From Nitrospirota bacterium (GTDB lineage Bacteria; Nitrospirota; JACRHJ01): a stretch of 33,546 nt of DNA. The stretch lies in contig JAJYJM010000014.1 of NCBI GenBank assembly GCA_021789495.1, positions 1 through 33,546 of the forward strand, written 5' to 3'. How positions within the stretch are numbered: position 1 is the stretch's first letter; each line of letters starts with the position of its first letter. The translations under genes were made by a program, and so were the position numbers. The notes under the pieces are model-generated. The model was not told the origin of the DNA, did not search any database, and saw only the letters and a list, made by a program, of their open reading frames with translations. Positions 6,323 through 14,492 of the stretch are shown in pieces.

Positions 6323-8788
6323 TTATGAGTTTCTGCCGCCGAAAATACTTGCAAGCTCCCTTAAGACCTCTTCGGGCGGCAGGCCCGGCGGAGCCGCGAG
6401 GTATCCGGGTTCCCATACCGGGTTGAATTTCTCCTTGAATTTCCTGAGGCTGGGGGGCGAATCGAAGTGTTCCAGGTGGGTGTAGGGGAGGTCTTTGAAG
6501 GCGTTTTTGCCTTCTTTCGAATCGAGCGGCGCAGTTCCTAAGTTCAACCATTTAAAGCCTTTTTCCTTTCCCAGGCGGTAAATCCCGGCGATGAGCGGCA
6601 TAAGCGCGTCGGCGCCGGGTCTTAGGCGTATAACTACCGGGAAAAGCTCTGATTTTTCTTCGCATTGCCATACGTGTGCGAGGGCGGCGATACCGTCTTT
6701 GAACAGTGCCGCGACGGGTAATTTTTTAACCAAAAACCCATCCGCAGGCCCGGTCTCGTGCTCGAAAACCGCCCGCGCATCCGCCGGCAGCGCCGCCATG
6801 CCGCCCTCGAAATATCCGAAAACGAACCCCGCTTCTTCGGGGTAAACCAGCCCTTTCATGTCGCGTGTTATAATGGCCTTCGCCTCCTCGGAGACCTTCG
6901 TCAGGGTCAATCCCATGTCGATGTAAAACTGGCGGTTCTCTGACGGGATGTCGTAAAACGCGGGCTTTATATCGCGGTTTCTGTATTCCATGAAGCGCCA
7001 GGCAAGCTCTGTCCTGGCGGGAGGCGGTCCGGCCGGTTCACCCAGACATATATTTACTCTTTTGCCCTGCACCACCGGCAGAAAAGAGCCCGGCTCACCT
7101 GTAGACATGGCCCTGGCATTCGCGCTGAAAACAAGGTGCGATGGGGTCTGTCCGGACCGGCAGGCGATCCCCGGCGCGTCGGGTATTTCCTCCATCCTGT
7201 GCAGGACGAGTTTCGGAGTTTTCCGCCCAAGAGCTGTGCCCGCCGCTATGAATACAAGGGCCGCCGCCGCGCCGATGGTGGTCCGGAAGAACCTTGCGGC
7301 GTTTGCGAAGTAGCCGAATTCAAGCCACATCTCCCGCGTGTAGTGGACATGCCTGTAGACGAACAAGCCGACAGTAGCGGAGCTTGTAATCACAAGCCCG
7401 GCGGCCATCAGCCAGCCCGTTGAAAGCGGTTGCGTCTTAAGCGGCGCGGTCCTGTAGAATAGCCTCGGAAACGGCAGGATACCGGCGAGCACAACGAAAA
7501 GAAATATAGCCTCCTCGTAATCGAAAGCCCGCATGAGCGAAAAGACAATCCCGAAGAACAGCACAAGGACAGACAGTGAGTAGGCGCTCTTAATCCGCCT
7601 CTGAAGGCCCCTTGCGAGAAGCAGGAGGACGATGCCCGTGAGGCCCGCCATAATGTGCGCCGCCTCGACCGCCGGAAGCGGCAGAAGGGCCGACAGGGCG
7701 GACATCCTTCCGGGAATGGCGGGCGCCGCGCCCGTTATGAGGAGTATCGCCCCGGCTACGAATACGGCGATTCCGGCCAGGTCGGGGAGCAGAATCGGCG
7801 CGGCCCTGGAGGCCGAGAGCGCGGCGGTTTTAAAGAACTCCTTGTTTCGGAGCGCCTCCTGCGTGCCAAGCATGAGGATGCCGGCAATCATCGGCAGGAT
7901 GTAGTAAATGCCCCTGTATACCAGCAGAGAGGCAAGGACGGAGGCCGGTGGCGCGTACGGGGAGAGCATTATGAGGGCCACCATCTCGAATACGCCCAGG
8001 CCCCCTGGCGCCTGGCTTGCAAGGCCCGCAATCTGCGCGAACAGGAATATGCCGATGAAATCCATGTATGGCAGGTGCAGATCGTGCCGCAGGAGCACGA
8101 ACAGGACACTGCCCGCGAGGAGCCAGTCGAGCGAGGATACGCATATCTGTGCAAAGCATACGTAGAGGGACGGCACCTCGAACTCCATGCCGAAGACGCG
8201 GACGGGTTTCTTCCTTGTTAGACATACGGCGAGGTAGGATAATACGACGAGCAGGCATATAAGCCCTGCAACGAAGTCCGACGACACCGGCAGATTAAGC
8301 TCCGGCGGGACAGGCATGGGCCTTGAGAGAAATATCAGCGTCCCCATGAAACAGAACCCCGTCCAGAACGTAATGCCGTTGAACATCACGACCTTCGCCA
8401 CCTCCTTTGCGGAGAGTCCCCAGGAGGAATAGAGTCTGTATCTTACTCCGCCGCCGCTTATGGCCGAAGCGCCTATGCTGTGGCTTAAGGAGTAGGCGAC
8501 ATAAGACGCGAAGGCAGTCCTCCTGTAGGCAAGCGTCCGGCGGATGTAGTATATGGAGATTGTGTCGTAGCCGGTGAGCACTAAGTAGCCCGCGGCAGTG
8601 AGCAGGAGCGCCGCCAGGACGTCTCCGCGAGGCAGGTTCGTTATGTGCGCGACAATTTCGTGATAGCGGTATTTCCTGAGGGCATGGCGAAGGACGAGGA
8701 GCGCGGCCAGGAAAAGCGCTCCTCCCAGGAACGGCGCGAATCTCGACAGGACGTTTTTCAGCCTGCTACGCCCAGGACTGTCCGACAT
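6323..8788 (-). CDS. mprF: MprF-like phosphatidylglycerol aminoacyltransferase/flippase
   Basis: An 821-residue membrane protein. Residues about 15-500 are a long series of hydrophobic helices of the lysylphosphatidylglycerol flippase domain, including SHSIGASAISGGGVRYRLYS and FNGITFWTGFCFMG. Residues about 525-815 form a soluble DUF2156 (GNAT-like) synthase domain, with FMEYRNRDIKPAFYDIP and WLNLGTAPL. MprF transfers lysine or alanine from aminoacyl-tRNA to phosphatidylglycerol and flips the product outward, lowering surface charge and raising resistance to cationic peptides. The amino acid used cannot be told. ATG 8788 lies 23 bases inside the end of pyk, with AAGGTG 6 bases upstream, so it is co-transcribed with pyk. 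Length matches known full MprF. Confidence 0.9.
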   Translation of the reverse strand: MSDSPGRSRLKNVLSRFAPFLGGALFLAALLVLRHALRKYRYHEIVAHITNLPRGDVLAALLLTAAGYLVLTGYDTISIYYIRRTLAYRRTAFASYVAYSLSHSIGASAISGGGVRYRLYSSWGLSAKEVAKVVMFNGITFWTGFCFMGTLIFLSRPMPVPPELNLPVSSDFVAGLICLLVVLSYLAVCLTRKKPVRVFGMEFEVPSLYVCFAQICVSSLDWLLAGSVLFVLLRHDLHLPYMDFIGIFLFAQIAGLASQAPGGLGVFEMVALIMLSPYAPPASVLASLLVYRGIYYILPMIAGILMLGTQEALRNKEFFKTAALSASRAAPILLPDLAGIAVFVAGAILLITGAAPAIPGRMSALSALLPLPAVEAAHIMAGLTGIVLLLLARGLQRRIKSAYSLSVLVLFFGIVFSLMRAFDYEEAIFLFVVLAGILPFPRLFYRTAPLKTQPLSTGWLMAAGLVITSSATVGLFVYRHVHYTREMWLEFGYFANAARFFRTTIGAAAALVFIAAGTALGRKTPKLVLHRMEEIPDAPGIACRSGQTPSHLVFSANARAMSTGEPGSFLPVVQGKRVNICLGEPAGPPPARTELAWRFMEYRNRDIKPAFYDIPSENRQFYIDMGLTLTKVSEEAKAIITRDMKGLVYPEEAGFVFGYFEGGMAALPADARAVFEHETGPADGFLVKKLPVAALFKDGIAALAHVWQCEEKSELFPVVIRLRPGADALMPLIAGIYRLGKEKGFKWLNLGTAPLDSKEGKNAFKDLPYTHLEHFDSPPSLRKFKEKFNPVWEPGYLAAPPGLPPEEVLRELASIFGGRNS

Positions 8789-10187
8789 GGTGCACCTTCA
8801 GGAGGTTCGTGCCGGAGCCGAAAGGCACCCCCAGCGTTACCACGATGGCGTCTCCGGGCTTTACCAGGCCAAGTCCCAAGGCCGCCCGCTCTACCTCGCG
8901 TATCATCGCGTCCGTGTCCCGCTCCTCCCGGACTATCATCGGTATTACCCCGAAATACAGCCTCATCCTCCGGAATGTCTTTTCCGACGGCGTCGCGGCT
9001 ATAACGGAAGTCCTGGGCCTGTATTTCGATATTCTGAGGGCTGTGTCCCCGCTCCTGGTGAAGCAGATTACGGCCCTGGCGTTAAGGGCGTCCGCGCCGC
9101 GGCAGGCGGACAGGGCGATGACCTCGGAGGGCGTTGCCGACGCATCCGTATAATTGATGGACGAACACGAAGCGGCTTTAGCCGCCTCGGCGTTTGCGGC
9201 TATTTTGTTCATCACCAGCGCCGATGCGACAGGATATTTCCCCGACGCCGTCTCGCCTGAGAGCATCAGCGCGTCCGTGCCGTCCAATACCGCTCCGACC
9301 ACGTCCGACACCTCCGCCCGCGTGGGACGCGGGTTCCATATCATGGACTCCAGCATCTGCGTCGCGGTTATTACGGGCTTCTTCATCTCGTGGCATAGTT
9401 TAATTACCCGTTTCTGGACGAACGGGACTTTTTCAAGACGCATCTCCACGCCCAGGTCCCCGCGCGCGACCATCACGGCGTCGGAGTTTCTTATAATCTC
9501 CTTTATCTCCCGGAGGGCCTCCGGGCGTTCTATCTTCGAGATGACGGGAATATCGGAGCCCAGTTCGGCAATTTTCCTTTTCAGCATGAGCGGGTCTGAG
9601 GCCTTGCGGACAAACGACAGGGCAATATAGTCCACGTCCTCTTCCACGAGCAGCTTCAGGTCATCGAAGTCCTTGTCGGTCATCGTGGGCAGCTCAAGCG
9701 GAAGGCCGGGGAAGTTCACCCCCTTGTGCTCCAGGAGCAGACCGCCCTTCACGACTTTCGCCTTTACCTCTCCCACGGACGACGAGATTACCTTAAGTTC
9801 CATCATCCCGTCGTCAATCAGAATCCGGGAGCCGCGCCTTAGATCCGCCCCCAGCTTGTCGTAGCTTACATGTATGCGCCCGACGTCTCCGGTTATCTCC
9901 TCGGAGGTAAGGAATACGGTATCGCCCTCGTTTAGCTTGACCTTTCCGCCCGCGAGTCTTCCTACGCGCACCTTGGGCCCGCCGAGGTCTCCCAGTATGC
10001 AGAAAGGCCCCGTCCTGCCGGATTGCGTCAGGTTTCTTATCCGCCGGATAAGCCGGTGTTTCTCTTCCGCGTCCCCGTGGGACATGTTCAGCCGGAAGCA
10101 ATCCACGCCCGCCTTTATAAGCTCAAGGAGCGTCTCTTCGCTGTCCGATGCCGGGCCGACCGTCGCAACCACTTTTGTGCGCGCCAT
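8766..10187 (-). CDS. pyk: Pyruvate kinase
   Basis: A 473-residue cytoplasmic enzyme making pyruvate and ATP from phosphoenolpyruvate and ADP in the last step of glycolysis. Visible catalytic motifs are CFRLNMSHG (R32, N34, S36), GDLGGPKVRVG, SKIERPEA (K218, E220), ARGDLGVEM (241-249) and TATQMLESM (274-282). The length fits the plain bacterial type without the extra C-terminal phosphohistidine domain. ATG 10187 has only a weak AAGGG site 12 bases upstream. A promoter facing left is recognisable in the short gap to the divergent lipoprotein gene. The 3' end overlaps mprF by 23 bases. Confidence 0.96.
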   Translation of the reverse strand: MARTKVVATVGPASDSEETLLELIKAGVDCFRLNMSHGDAEEKHRLIRRIRNLTQSGRTGPFCILGDLGGPKVRVGRLAGGKVKLNEGDTVFLTSEEITGDVGRIHVSYDKLGADLRRGSRILIDDGMMELKVISSSVGEVKAKVVKGGLLLEHKGVNFPGLPLELPTMTDKDFDDLKLLVEEDVDYIALSFVRKASDPLMLKRKIAELGSDIPVISKIERPEALREIKEIIRNSDAVMVARGDLGVEMRLEKVPFVQKRVIKLCHEMKKPVITATQMLESMIWNPRPTRAEVSDVVGAVLDGTDALMLSGETASGKYPVASALVMNKIAANAEAAKAASCSSINYTDASATPSEVIALSACRGADALNARAVICFTRSGDTALRISKYRPRTSVIAATPSEKTFRRMRLYFGVIPMIVREERDTDAMIREVERAALGLGLVKPGDAIVVTLGVPFGSGTNLLKVHHVGQSWA

Positions 10188-10193
10188 AAATAA

Positions 10194-10223
10194 TTGAATC
10201 CCTTTGTGTTTGTATGTTATACT
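10194..10223 (+). promoter_or_regulatory. Promoter of the FN3 lipoprotein gene
   Basis: TTGAAT (10194-10199), an 18-base spacer and TATACT (10218-10223). Transcription would start near 10230, downstream of an in-frame ATG at 10214 but upstream of the TTG at 10274. This supports the TTG as the true start of the lipoprotein. Confidence 0.6.
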
Positions 10224-10245
10224 CCCGTTCCAATAATTATAGCAA
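10216..10245 (-). promoter_or_regulatory. Promoter of pyk
   Basis: On the minus strand, TTGCTA (10240-10245), an 18-base spacer and TATAAC (10216-10221). Its -10 overlaps the -10 of the rightward lipoprotein promoter, so the two promoters face each other and cannot both be occupied. Confidence 0.5.
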
Positions 10246-10273
10246 CTGCCTTATTATATTTGGAGAAACCCGT

Positions 10274-11347
10274 TTGAGAAAGGACTTTTTTTTAATCCCC
10301 GTCCTGATTGCAGCCCTGTTTATTGCCTCCTGCGGCAGGAAGGGGGACTTGATTATCCCCGGGACCGTGCTTCCAAGGCCAGTCACCGGGCTTTCCGTAG
10401 AGCTTAAGTCCGCCGCCGTGATACTCTCCTGGACCGCGCCCGACAAAAACACCAGGGATGACCCGCTGACAGACCTCGCCGGGTTTCTCGTGCTGCGCGC
10501 AGATGTTCCGGTGGGCGAGACGGGCTGCCCCTGCGCGTTTGAAAAAGTGGGATACATAGACATTGAATATCCCAAAGGCGCGGCGATAAACGGCAGAAAG
10601 GTCGTATGGGCGGACAGTTCCGGCGTCTTAGGCAGGAGATACGTCTACAGGGTAACGCCCATGAACAGGGACGGCTTTTACGGCAAGGTCGCGCAGACGC
10701 CCCCGGTGGATTTTCTCATGTCGCCGGAGAAAATATCGAATCTCGCGGCCTCTGCCGGCAACGGAATGGCCCTGCTCTCATGGAGCATTCCGACTAAAGA
10801 CGAAGGCGGGAGGGAAATGAACGATCTGGCCGGATACAACATCTACCGACACGAACAGGGCGTAAAAACGAAGGCCAAGATAAACGCCCGGCCCGTAAAA
10901 GAGAATAGATTTACCGACTCCGGGCTTGTCAACCGCAAGACATACTGCTACTCCGTAACCGCGCTGAGGGGCAAGGAGCCGCCCCTGACAGAAGGAGAGA
11001 AATCGAAAGAAGTATGCGTCATGCCTGCCAAGACTCAGGCCCCGCCCCCGCCAGCCGGGCTTCGGGCCGTCGGAGGCGAGGGTATGGTAATGCTGTCCTG
11101 GGAGCCGTCGTTCGAGCCGGACGTGGCCGGATATAATATTTACCGAAAGGCAGAAGGAGAGAAGACGTTTGCGAAGCTGACACGGACGCTCGTTGCAAGG
11201 ATAACATACACGGACAAGGATGTTACGCCGGGGGTAGGGTATACGTATTATGTGACTGCGGTGGACAATGTCGTTCCTCCTAACGAGAGCGCGCCCTCAA
11301 AGGAAGAGGAGGCCATCCCGCAGACTGTGCAGCCGGGACAAAAATAA
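10274..11347 (+). CDS. Lipoprotein with three fibronectin type III-like domains
   Basis: A 357-residue predicted lipoprotein. The chosen start is TTG 10274, preceded by GGAGA (10262-10266) with 7-base spacing. It gives a clean lipoprotein signal peptide ending in IASC (C20). The in-frame ATG at 10214 has no ribosome site and lies inside the promoter. After the cysteine comes GRKGDLIIPG, resembling the C-G-x-K-G-x-L-x-x-P start of LptM/YifL-type lipoproteins. Three repeats follow at about residues 36-145, 150-250 and 258-350. Each has an LSW core and a Y-x-V-T or YSVTA strand. The repeated GYNIYR motif in the second and third domains is typical of bacterial FN3 modules. Likely anchored in the outer membrane or on the periplasmic face. 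The ligand is unknown. Confidence 0.85.
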   Translation: MRKDFFLIPVLIAALFIASCGRKGDLIIPGTVLPRPVTGLSVELKSAAVILSWTAPDKNTRDDPLTDLAGFLVLRADVPVGETGCPCAFEKVGYIDIEYPKGAAINGRKVVWADSSGVLGRRYVYRVTPMNRDGFYGKVAQTPPVDFLMSPEKISNLAASAGNGMALLSWSIPTKDEGGREMNDLAGYNIYRHEQGVKTKAKINARPVKENRFTDSGLVNRKTYCYSVTALRGKEPPLTEGEKSKEVCVMPAKTQAPPPPAGLRAVGGEGMVMLSWEPSFEPDVAGYNIYRKAEGEKTFAKLTRTLVARITYTDKDVTPGVGYTYYVTAVDNVVPPNESAPSKEEEAIPQTVQPGQK

Positions 11348-11421
11348 TCAGTGAATCAGCTTTTGGAGATGTCGTGGCCCAATAACCCCGGCCCGTTGCA
11401 GCGCGAGTGCGATATTTAATC

Positions 11422-11598
11422 CTACGGCCTTATGGAAGCCCCCCCGATGCGCGGCAGGCCGTTCTTCTCATACTCCTGGAAAAAAGCGGCGTAGGTGGCG
11501 TTGATCCCGTCCTTGACGTGCGCCCCAAGCCGCCCGACAGGAAACCCCCTCTTTTTTGTCTTCAATGCAAACTTTGAATTAGCCTGATCGTTCTGCAT
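11422..11598 (-). CDS. 58-residue hypothetical protein
   Basis: A small gene on the minus strand between two plus-strand genes. ATG 11598 has an excellent AAAGGAGAG site directly upstream, and the frame closes with TAG at 11422. The product is basic at its N-terminal half (KTKKRGFPVGRLGAHVKDG) and then amphipathic (YAAFFQEYEKNGLPRIGG). It has no signal peptide, membrane helix or cysteine. A perfect TTGACA (11666-11671, minus strand) lies upstream, but the best -10 (TAAGAG at 16-base spacing) is poor. No family is recognised. The ribosome site and isolated position argue that it is a real gene. The rest of the 480-base gap between the flanking genes holds only AT-rich promoter-like DNA. Confidence 0.6.
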   Translation of the reverse strand: MQNDQANSKFALKTKKRGFPVGRLGAHVKDGINATYAAFFQEYEKNGLPRIGGASIRP

Positions 11599-11685
11599 AG
11601 CTCTCCTTTCGTAATAGTAATTAATACCCTTGTGATAATTAAACTCTTACACGGGACTGAATCTTTGTCAAGACATATTAATGTT

Positions 11686-11703
11686 TATAATTTTTGCTAT
11701 AAT
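11686..11703 (+). promoter_or_regulatory. Tandem TATAAT boxes upstream of the barrel protein
   Basis: Two perfect TATAAT hexamers (11686-11691 and 11698-11703) stand 12 bases apart. TTTGTC or TTGTCA upstream of the first (16- or 15-base spacing) is only a fair -35. They would give a leader of about 115-125 bases before the gene at 11827. Placement is suggestive, not proven. Confidence 0.45.
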
Positions 11704-11826
11704 ATGAGTATTGCATGGGAACAGGCAAACCAACTTATTGTTTTCCAAGGGATTTATGTAAAACAGCGGTATTAAAAACTTGCAAGCCTTTATCAGAACG
11801 GAATGAAAATCAAAAAGGAGGCGGGC

Positions 11827-12696
11827 ATGAAGGAAGTTGCGCTAATTACCTGTTTTTTTGTGCTGACAACGGCGGCGCCCGTATTTGCAGGGCAGGAACA
11901 GTTGTGCGGTGCGGGCGAGAACGGGTTCAAGTTCTCACTTGGATACAACGGAGCCTACATGCGCTATGCGGAGATAGAGCGCAACAACGGAGTTGAAGGG
12001 GTCTTCGACAAGGACATTGGCTGGCTGAACGGGCTGAACGCCGAACTCAGGTATGATCGTGCGACAACATATCCCCTTTTTGCCCGCGTGGACTTCGACT
12101 ACCTGAATTCCGGCCACGCAAAATACGTAGGCGCATTGTCAGACGGCACCCCGTATGACGCAACAACCCCGGAGACCTTTTATAAGACTGAATTCAACTT
12201 CGGCTACAAGGTATGGAATCCCGCGCATTTCTCGCTGGCCCCTTACCTGGGCGTGGGCTACAGGGACTGGGTGCGCGGCCAGGATGTGCTTCCAGACTAC
12301 AAGGAGACGTATACCTGGTGGTATGGAACCTTCGGCGTAGAGGCCAAGTACAGGGTTACCAAACATCTGCTGGCGGGGGTTGACGCCGCCCTTTTCTTGC
12401 CGTTCAACCAGGAGATGAAGACAAGCATAGCGCACATAATTGATACCGCGACGTTCCATATCAGGAGCCGCCCCGGCTGGCGGGTCGAAGTCCCGTTGTC
12501 ATATGACATTTATACGACCGGAACCCGGCGCTTTAAAGCGTTTGTGTTCCTGACGCCTTATTACGAACACTGGAATATCGGCCAATCGCAGACCATTGTT
12601 CTTACGCAGGACGGCACACCGGTCGGCGCGGCACTTGAGCCAACGAGTCATACCAACCTCTATGGCACGAGGGCCGGAATCGGGGTAAATTTTTAA
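11827..12696 (+). CDS. Outer-membrane beta-barrel protein of unknown function
   Basis: A 289-residue secreted protein. ATG 11827 is chosen over the in-frame ATG at 11803 because AGGAGG (11816-11821) sits 5 bases before it. It also yields a signal peptide ending at about TAAPVFA-GQ. The mature part is rich in aromatic, alternating segments such as FKFSLGYNGAYMRYAEI, LFARVDFDYLNS and GVEAKYRV. It ends in GIGVNF, with the C-terminal phenylalanine typical of proteins inserted by the Bam complex. About 10-12 strands are plausible. No precise family is recognised and an OmpA/OmpW-like small barrel is possible. It stands alone, with its own promoter region and terminator. Confidence 0.75.
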   Translation: MKEVALITCFFVLTTAAPVFAGQEQLCGAGENGFKFSLGYNGAYMRYAEIERNNGVEGVFDKDIGWLNGLNAELRYDRATTYPLFARVDFDYLNSGHAKYVGALSDGTPYDATTPETFYKTEFNFGYKVWNPAHFSLAPYLGVGYRDWVRGQDVLPDYKETYTWWYGTFGVEAKYRVTKHLLAGVDAALFLPFNQEMKTSIAHIIDTATFHIRSRPGWRVEVPLSYDIYTTGTRRFKAFVFLTPYYEHWNIGQSQTIVLTQDGTPVGAALEPTSHTNLYGTRAGIGVNF

Positions 12697-12711
12697 AGCA
12701 TTCCTGAACTG

Positions 12712-12754
12712 GCCTGCCCCGGATTTACAAAGCACGGGCAGGCTTTTATTTTTC
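12712..12754 (+). terminator. Rho-independent terminator of the barrel gene
   Basis: The stem GCCTGCCC (12712-12719) pairs with GGGCAGGC (12736-12743) around a 16-base loop. It is followed by TTTTATTTTTC. It lies 15 bases after the stop codon and separates this gene from the sulfate operon. Confidence 0.8.
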
Positions 12755-12807
12755 TTATGGCTTATCAGAAAATTTTATAATACTTTTCGATATATAGGCA
12801 TAGTCCC

Positions 12808-12835
12808 TTGACTTTCCACAAGTTATAGTTATAGG
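12808..12835 (+). promoter_or_regulatory. Candidate promoter of the sat-apr-qmo operon
   Basis: TTGACT (12808-12813), a 16-base spacer and TATAGG (12830-12835). It is the best -35/-10 pair in the 314-base gap before sat and would give a leader of about 225 bases. An AT-rich inverted repeat, ATTAAT-att-ATTAAT (12878-12892), lies downstream and could bind a regulator. Confidence 0.45.
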
Positions 12836-12921
12836 CTGGCCCGATGCCTTTCTTTTATGCCCGCCGTTTATCCCCTCATTAATATTATTAATTGGAAACC
12901 TATATAGAAAGGATGTAAACT

Positions 12922-12971
12922 CCCCCTCCGTGAAGGGCCATGCGTTTATGCATGAACAGGGGCGGAGGGGG
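12922..12971 (+). other. Long stem-loop in the sat leader
   Basis: CCCCCTCCG (12922-12930) pairs perfectly with CGGAGGGGG (12963-12971). Inside the 32-base loop, CATGC and GCATG form a second smaller stem. No T-run follows, so it is not a terminator. It sits about 100 bases before the sat start, where it could act as a structured leader or RNA stabiliser. Confidence 0.6.
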
Positions 12972-13068
12972 CTGAAGAGACGGTAAATGGCAGTTTTGGA
13001 AGGCGGACGGTTCCCATGCCTTTAGTTCCAAGGTTTCTGACCGATTTCATAACAAGGAGGAAGTGAAG

Positions 13069-14283
13069 ATGGCGCTTGTTAACCCGCACGGAAAAGCAAA
13101 AAAACTGATGCCTCTTCTCCTGGAGGGGAAGGCACTGGAGACGGCGACAGCCGCCGCGAAGAAGATGGAGCAGGTCAAGATGACCTCCAGGGAGACCTCC
13201 GACCTCATAATGATGGGCATCGGCGCGTTCACCCCGCTCACGGGCTTCATGACGAAGGCCGACTGGCAGGGCGTATGCGACAAGTTCGTCATGGCCGACG
13301 GCACGTTCTTCCCCATCCCCATCACGCTCTCGACCAGCAAGGAGCAGGCCGACAAGCTTAAGGTGGGCCAGGAAGTCGCGCTCGTGGACGGCGAGTCCGG
13401 CGAGCTTATGGGGTCTATGACCGTAAAGGAGAAGTATTCGATAGACAAGGCCTACGAATGCAAGGCAATATTCACCACGACCGACCTTGAGCACCCCGGC
13501 GTTCAAAAAGTCATGGAGCAGGGCGATGTCAACATAGCCGGCCCGGTGAAGGTCTTCTCCGAGGGACATTACCCGGAGGCCTACAAGGGTGTTTACATGA
13601 GGCCAGCCGAGACCAGGAAGCTCTTTGAAGAGAAGGGCTGGAGCACCGTCGCGGCGTTCCAGACCAGGAACCCGATGCACCGCTCCCATGAGTATCTTGC
13701 GAAGCTCTCGATTGAGATGCTCGACGGCTGCTGCATCCATATGCTCCTCGGCAAGCTGAAGCCCGGCGACATACCGGCGGACGTAAGGCAGAAGGCCATA
13801 GACGTCCTGGTTGACGAATATTTCGTGAAGGACACCTGCGTCGTCTCCGGCTACCCGATGGAGATGCGCTATGCAGGCCCCAGGGAGGCGCTTCTGCACG
13901 CGCTCTTTAGACAGAACTACGGCATGAGCCACCTGCTCGTCGGTCGCGACCACGCCGGCGTCGGGGACTACTACGGCCCCTTCGACGCGCACCACATCTT
14001 CGACAAGATACCGAAGGGCGCGCTTGAGACCGAGCCACTGAAGATAGACTGGACCTTCTACTGCAAGAAGTGCGACGGCATGGCCTCCATGAAGACCTGC
14101 CCGCACGGCAAGGAAGACAGGCTCATCCTCTCCGGCACCAAGCTCCGCAAGATGCTCTCCGAAGGCGAAGAGGTCCCCGATCACTTCAGCCGTCCGGAGG
14201 TGCTCACCATCCTCAGGAAGTATTACGAGGGCCTGACGGAGAAGGTCGAGATAAAAATGCACCGCTTCGCGGAAGGCAAATAA
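13069..14283 (+). CDS. sat: Sulfate adenylyltransferase (ATP sulfurylase), dissimilatory type
   Basis: A 404-residue cytoplasmic enzyme that activates sulfate with ATP to adenosine 5'-phosphosulfate, the first step of sulfate reduction. The nucleotide-binding motif [10 protein letters not shown] (198-207) and GRDHAG (292-297) are intact. A zinc site C332-KK-C335 ... C344-P-H346 is present, as in prokaryotic Sat of sulfate reducers. ATG 13069 is chosen because GGAGG (13056-13060) lies 8 bases upstream. The in-frame GTG at 13063 is only 2 bases from that site. It is the first gene of the sulfate operon, followed after 209 bases by aprB. Its strong preference for C or G in third codon positions suggests high expression. 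Confidence 0.97.
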   Translation: MALVNPHGKAKKLMPLLLEGKALETATAAAKKMEQVKMTSRETSDLIMMGIGAFTPLTGFMTKADWQGVCDKFVMADGTFFPIPITLSTSKEQADKLKVGQEVALVDGESGELMGSMTVKEKYSIDKAYECKAIFTTTDLEHPGVQKVMEQGDVNIAGPVKVFSEGHYPEAYKGVYMRPAETRKLFEEKGWSTVAAFQTRNPMHRSHEYLAKLSIEMLDGCCIHMLLGKLKPGDIPADVRQKAIDVLVDEYFVKDTCVVSGYPMEMRYAGPREALLHALFRQNYGMSHLLVGRDHAGVGDYYGPFDAHHIFDKIPKGALETEPLKIDWTFYCKKCDGMASMKTCPHGKEDRLILSGTKLRKMLSEGEEVPDHFSRPEVLTILRKYYEGLTEKVEIKMHRFAEGK

Positions 14284-14492
14284 CCGGGCGGGGCAGACGG
14301 CGTATGGCAAGGCAGGGCCAATGATCCGTCGCACCACAAAATTTAATGCGAGCAACAGGATTACTCACTTGATTCTCTGATAAAGGAGGTGGGAAGGAAA
14401 CAAGGTTTTCTTAGGGGGAATTTAGACGTTCTCAGTCTGAAGCCGGTTATCCGGCCAAACGCAAACGGAAGGTTTATCAGGAGGAGGTTAAG
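14284..14492 (+). other. Leader between sat and aprB with an orphan ribosome site
   Basis: This 209-base spacer contains AAAGGAGGTG (14382-14391), close to the perfect complement of 16S rRNA, yet no usable start codon follows within 15 bases. Further on is a small perfect hairpin, GCCGG-TTAT-CCGGC (14442-14455). The real aprB ribosome site, GGAGGAGG, follows just before 14493. No T-run terminator is visible, so transcription from sat can continue. Confidence 0.5.

Noticed and set aside
10214-10273. Upstream ATG extension of the FN3 lipoprotein
   Set aside because: It lies inside the probable -10 box, has no ribosome site and would bury the signal peptide. TTG 10274 fits better.
11715-11996. 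93-codon frame overlapping the barrel gene start
   Set aside because: No ribosome site. It overlaps the signal-peptide gene in another frame and its translation is not protein-like.
12940-12975. Cys/Met-containing leader peptide frame (MRLCMNRGGGG) before sat
   Set aside because: AAGGG is only 2 bases from the ATG, too close for initiation. The frame falls inside a strong stem, so I do not list it as a gene.
12946-14355. 469-codon open frame opposite sat
   Set aside because: No ribosome site and low-complexity Leu/Val/His-rich translation. It is explained by GC-rich third positions of sat, whose motifs are intact.
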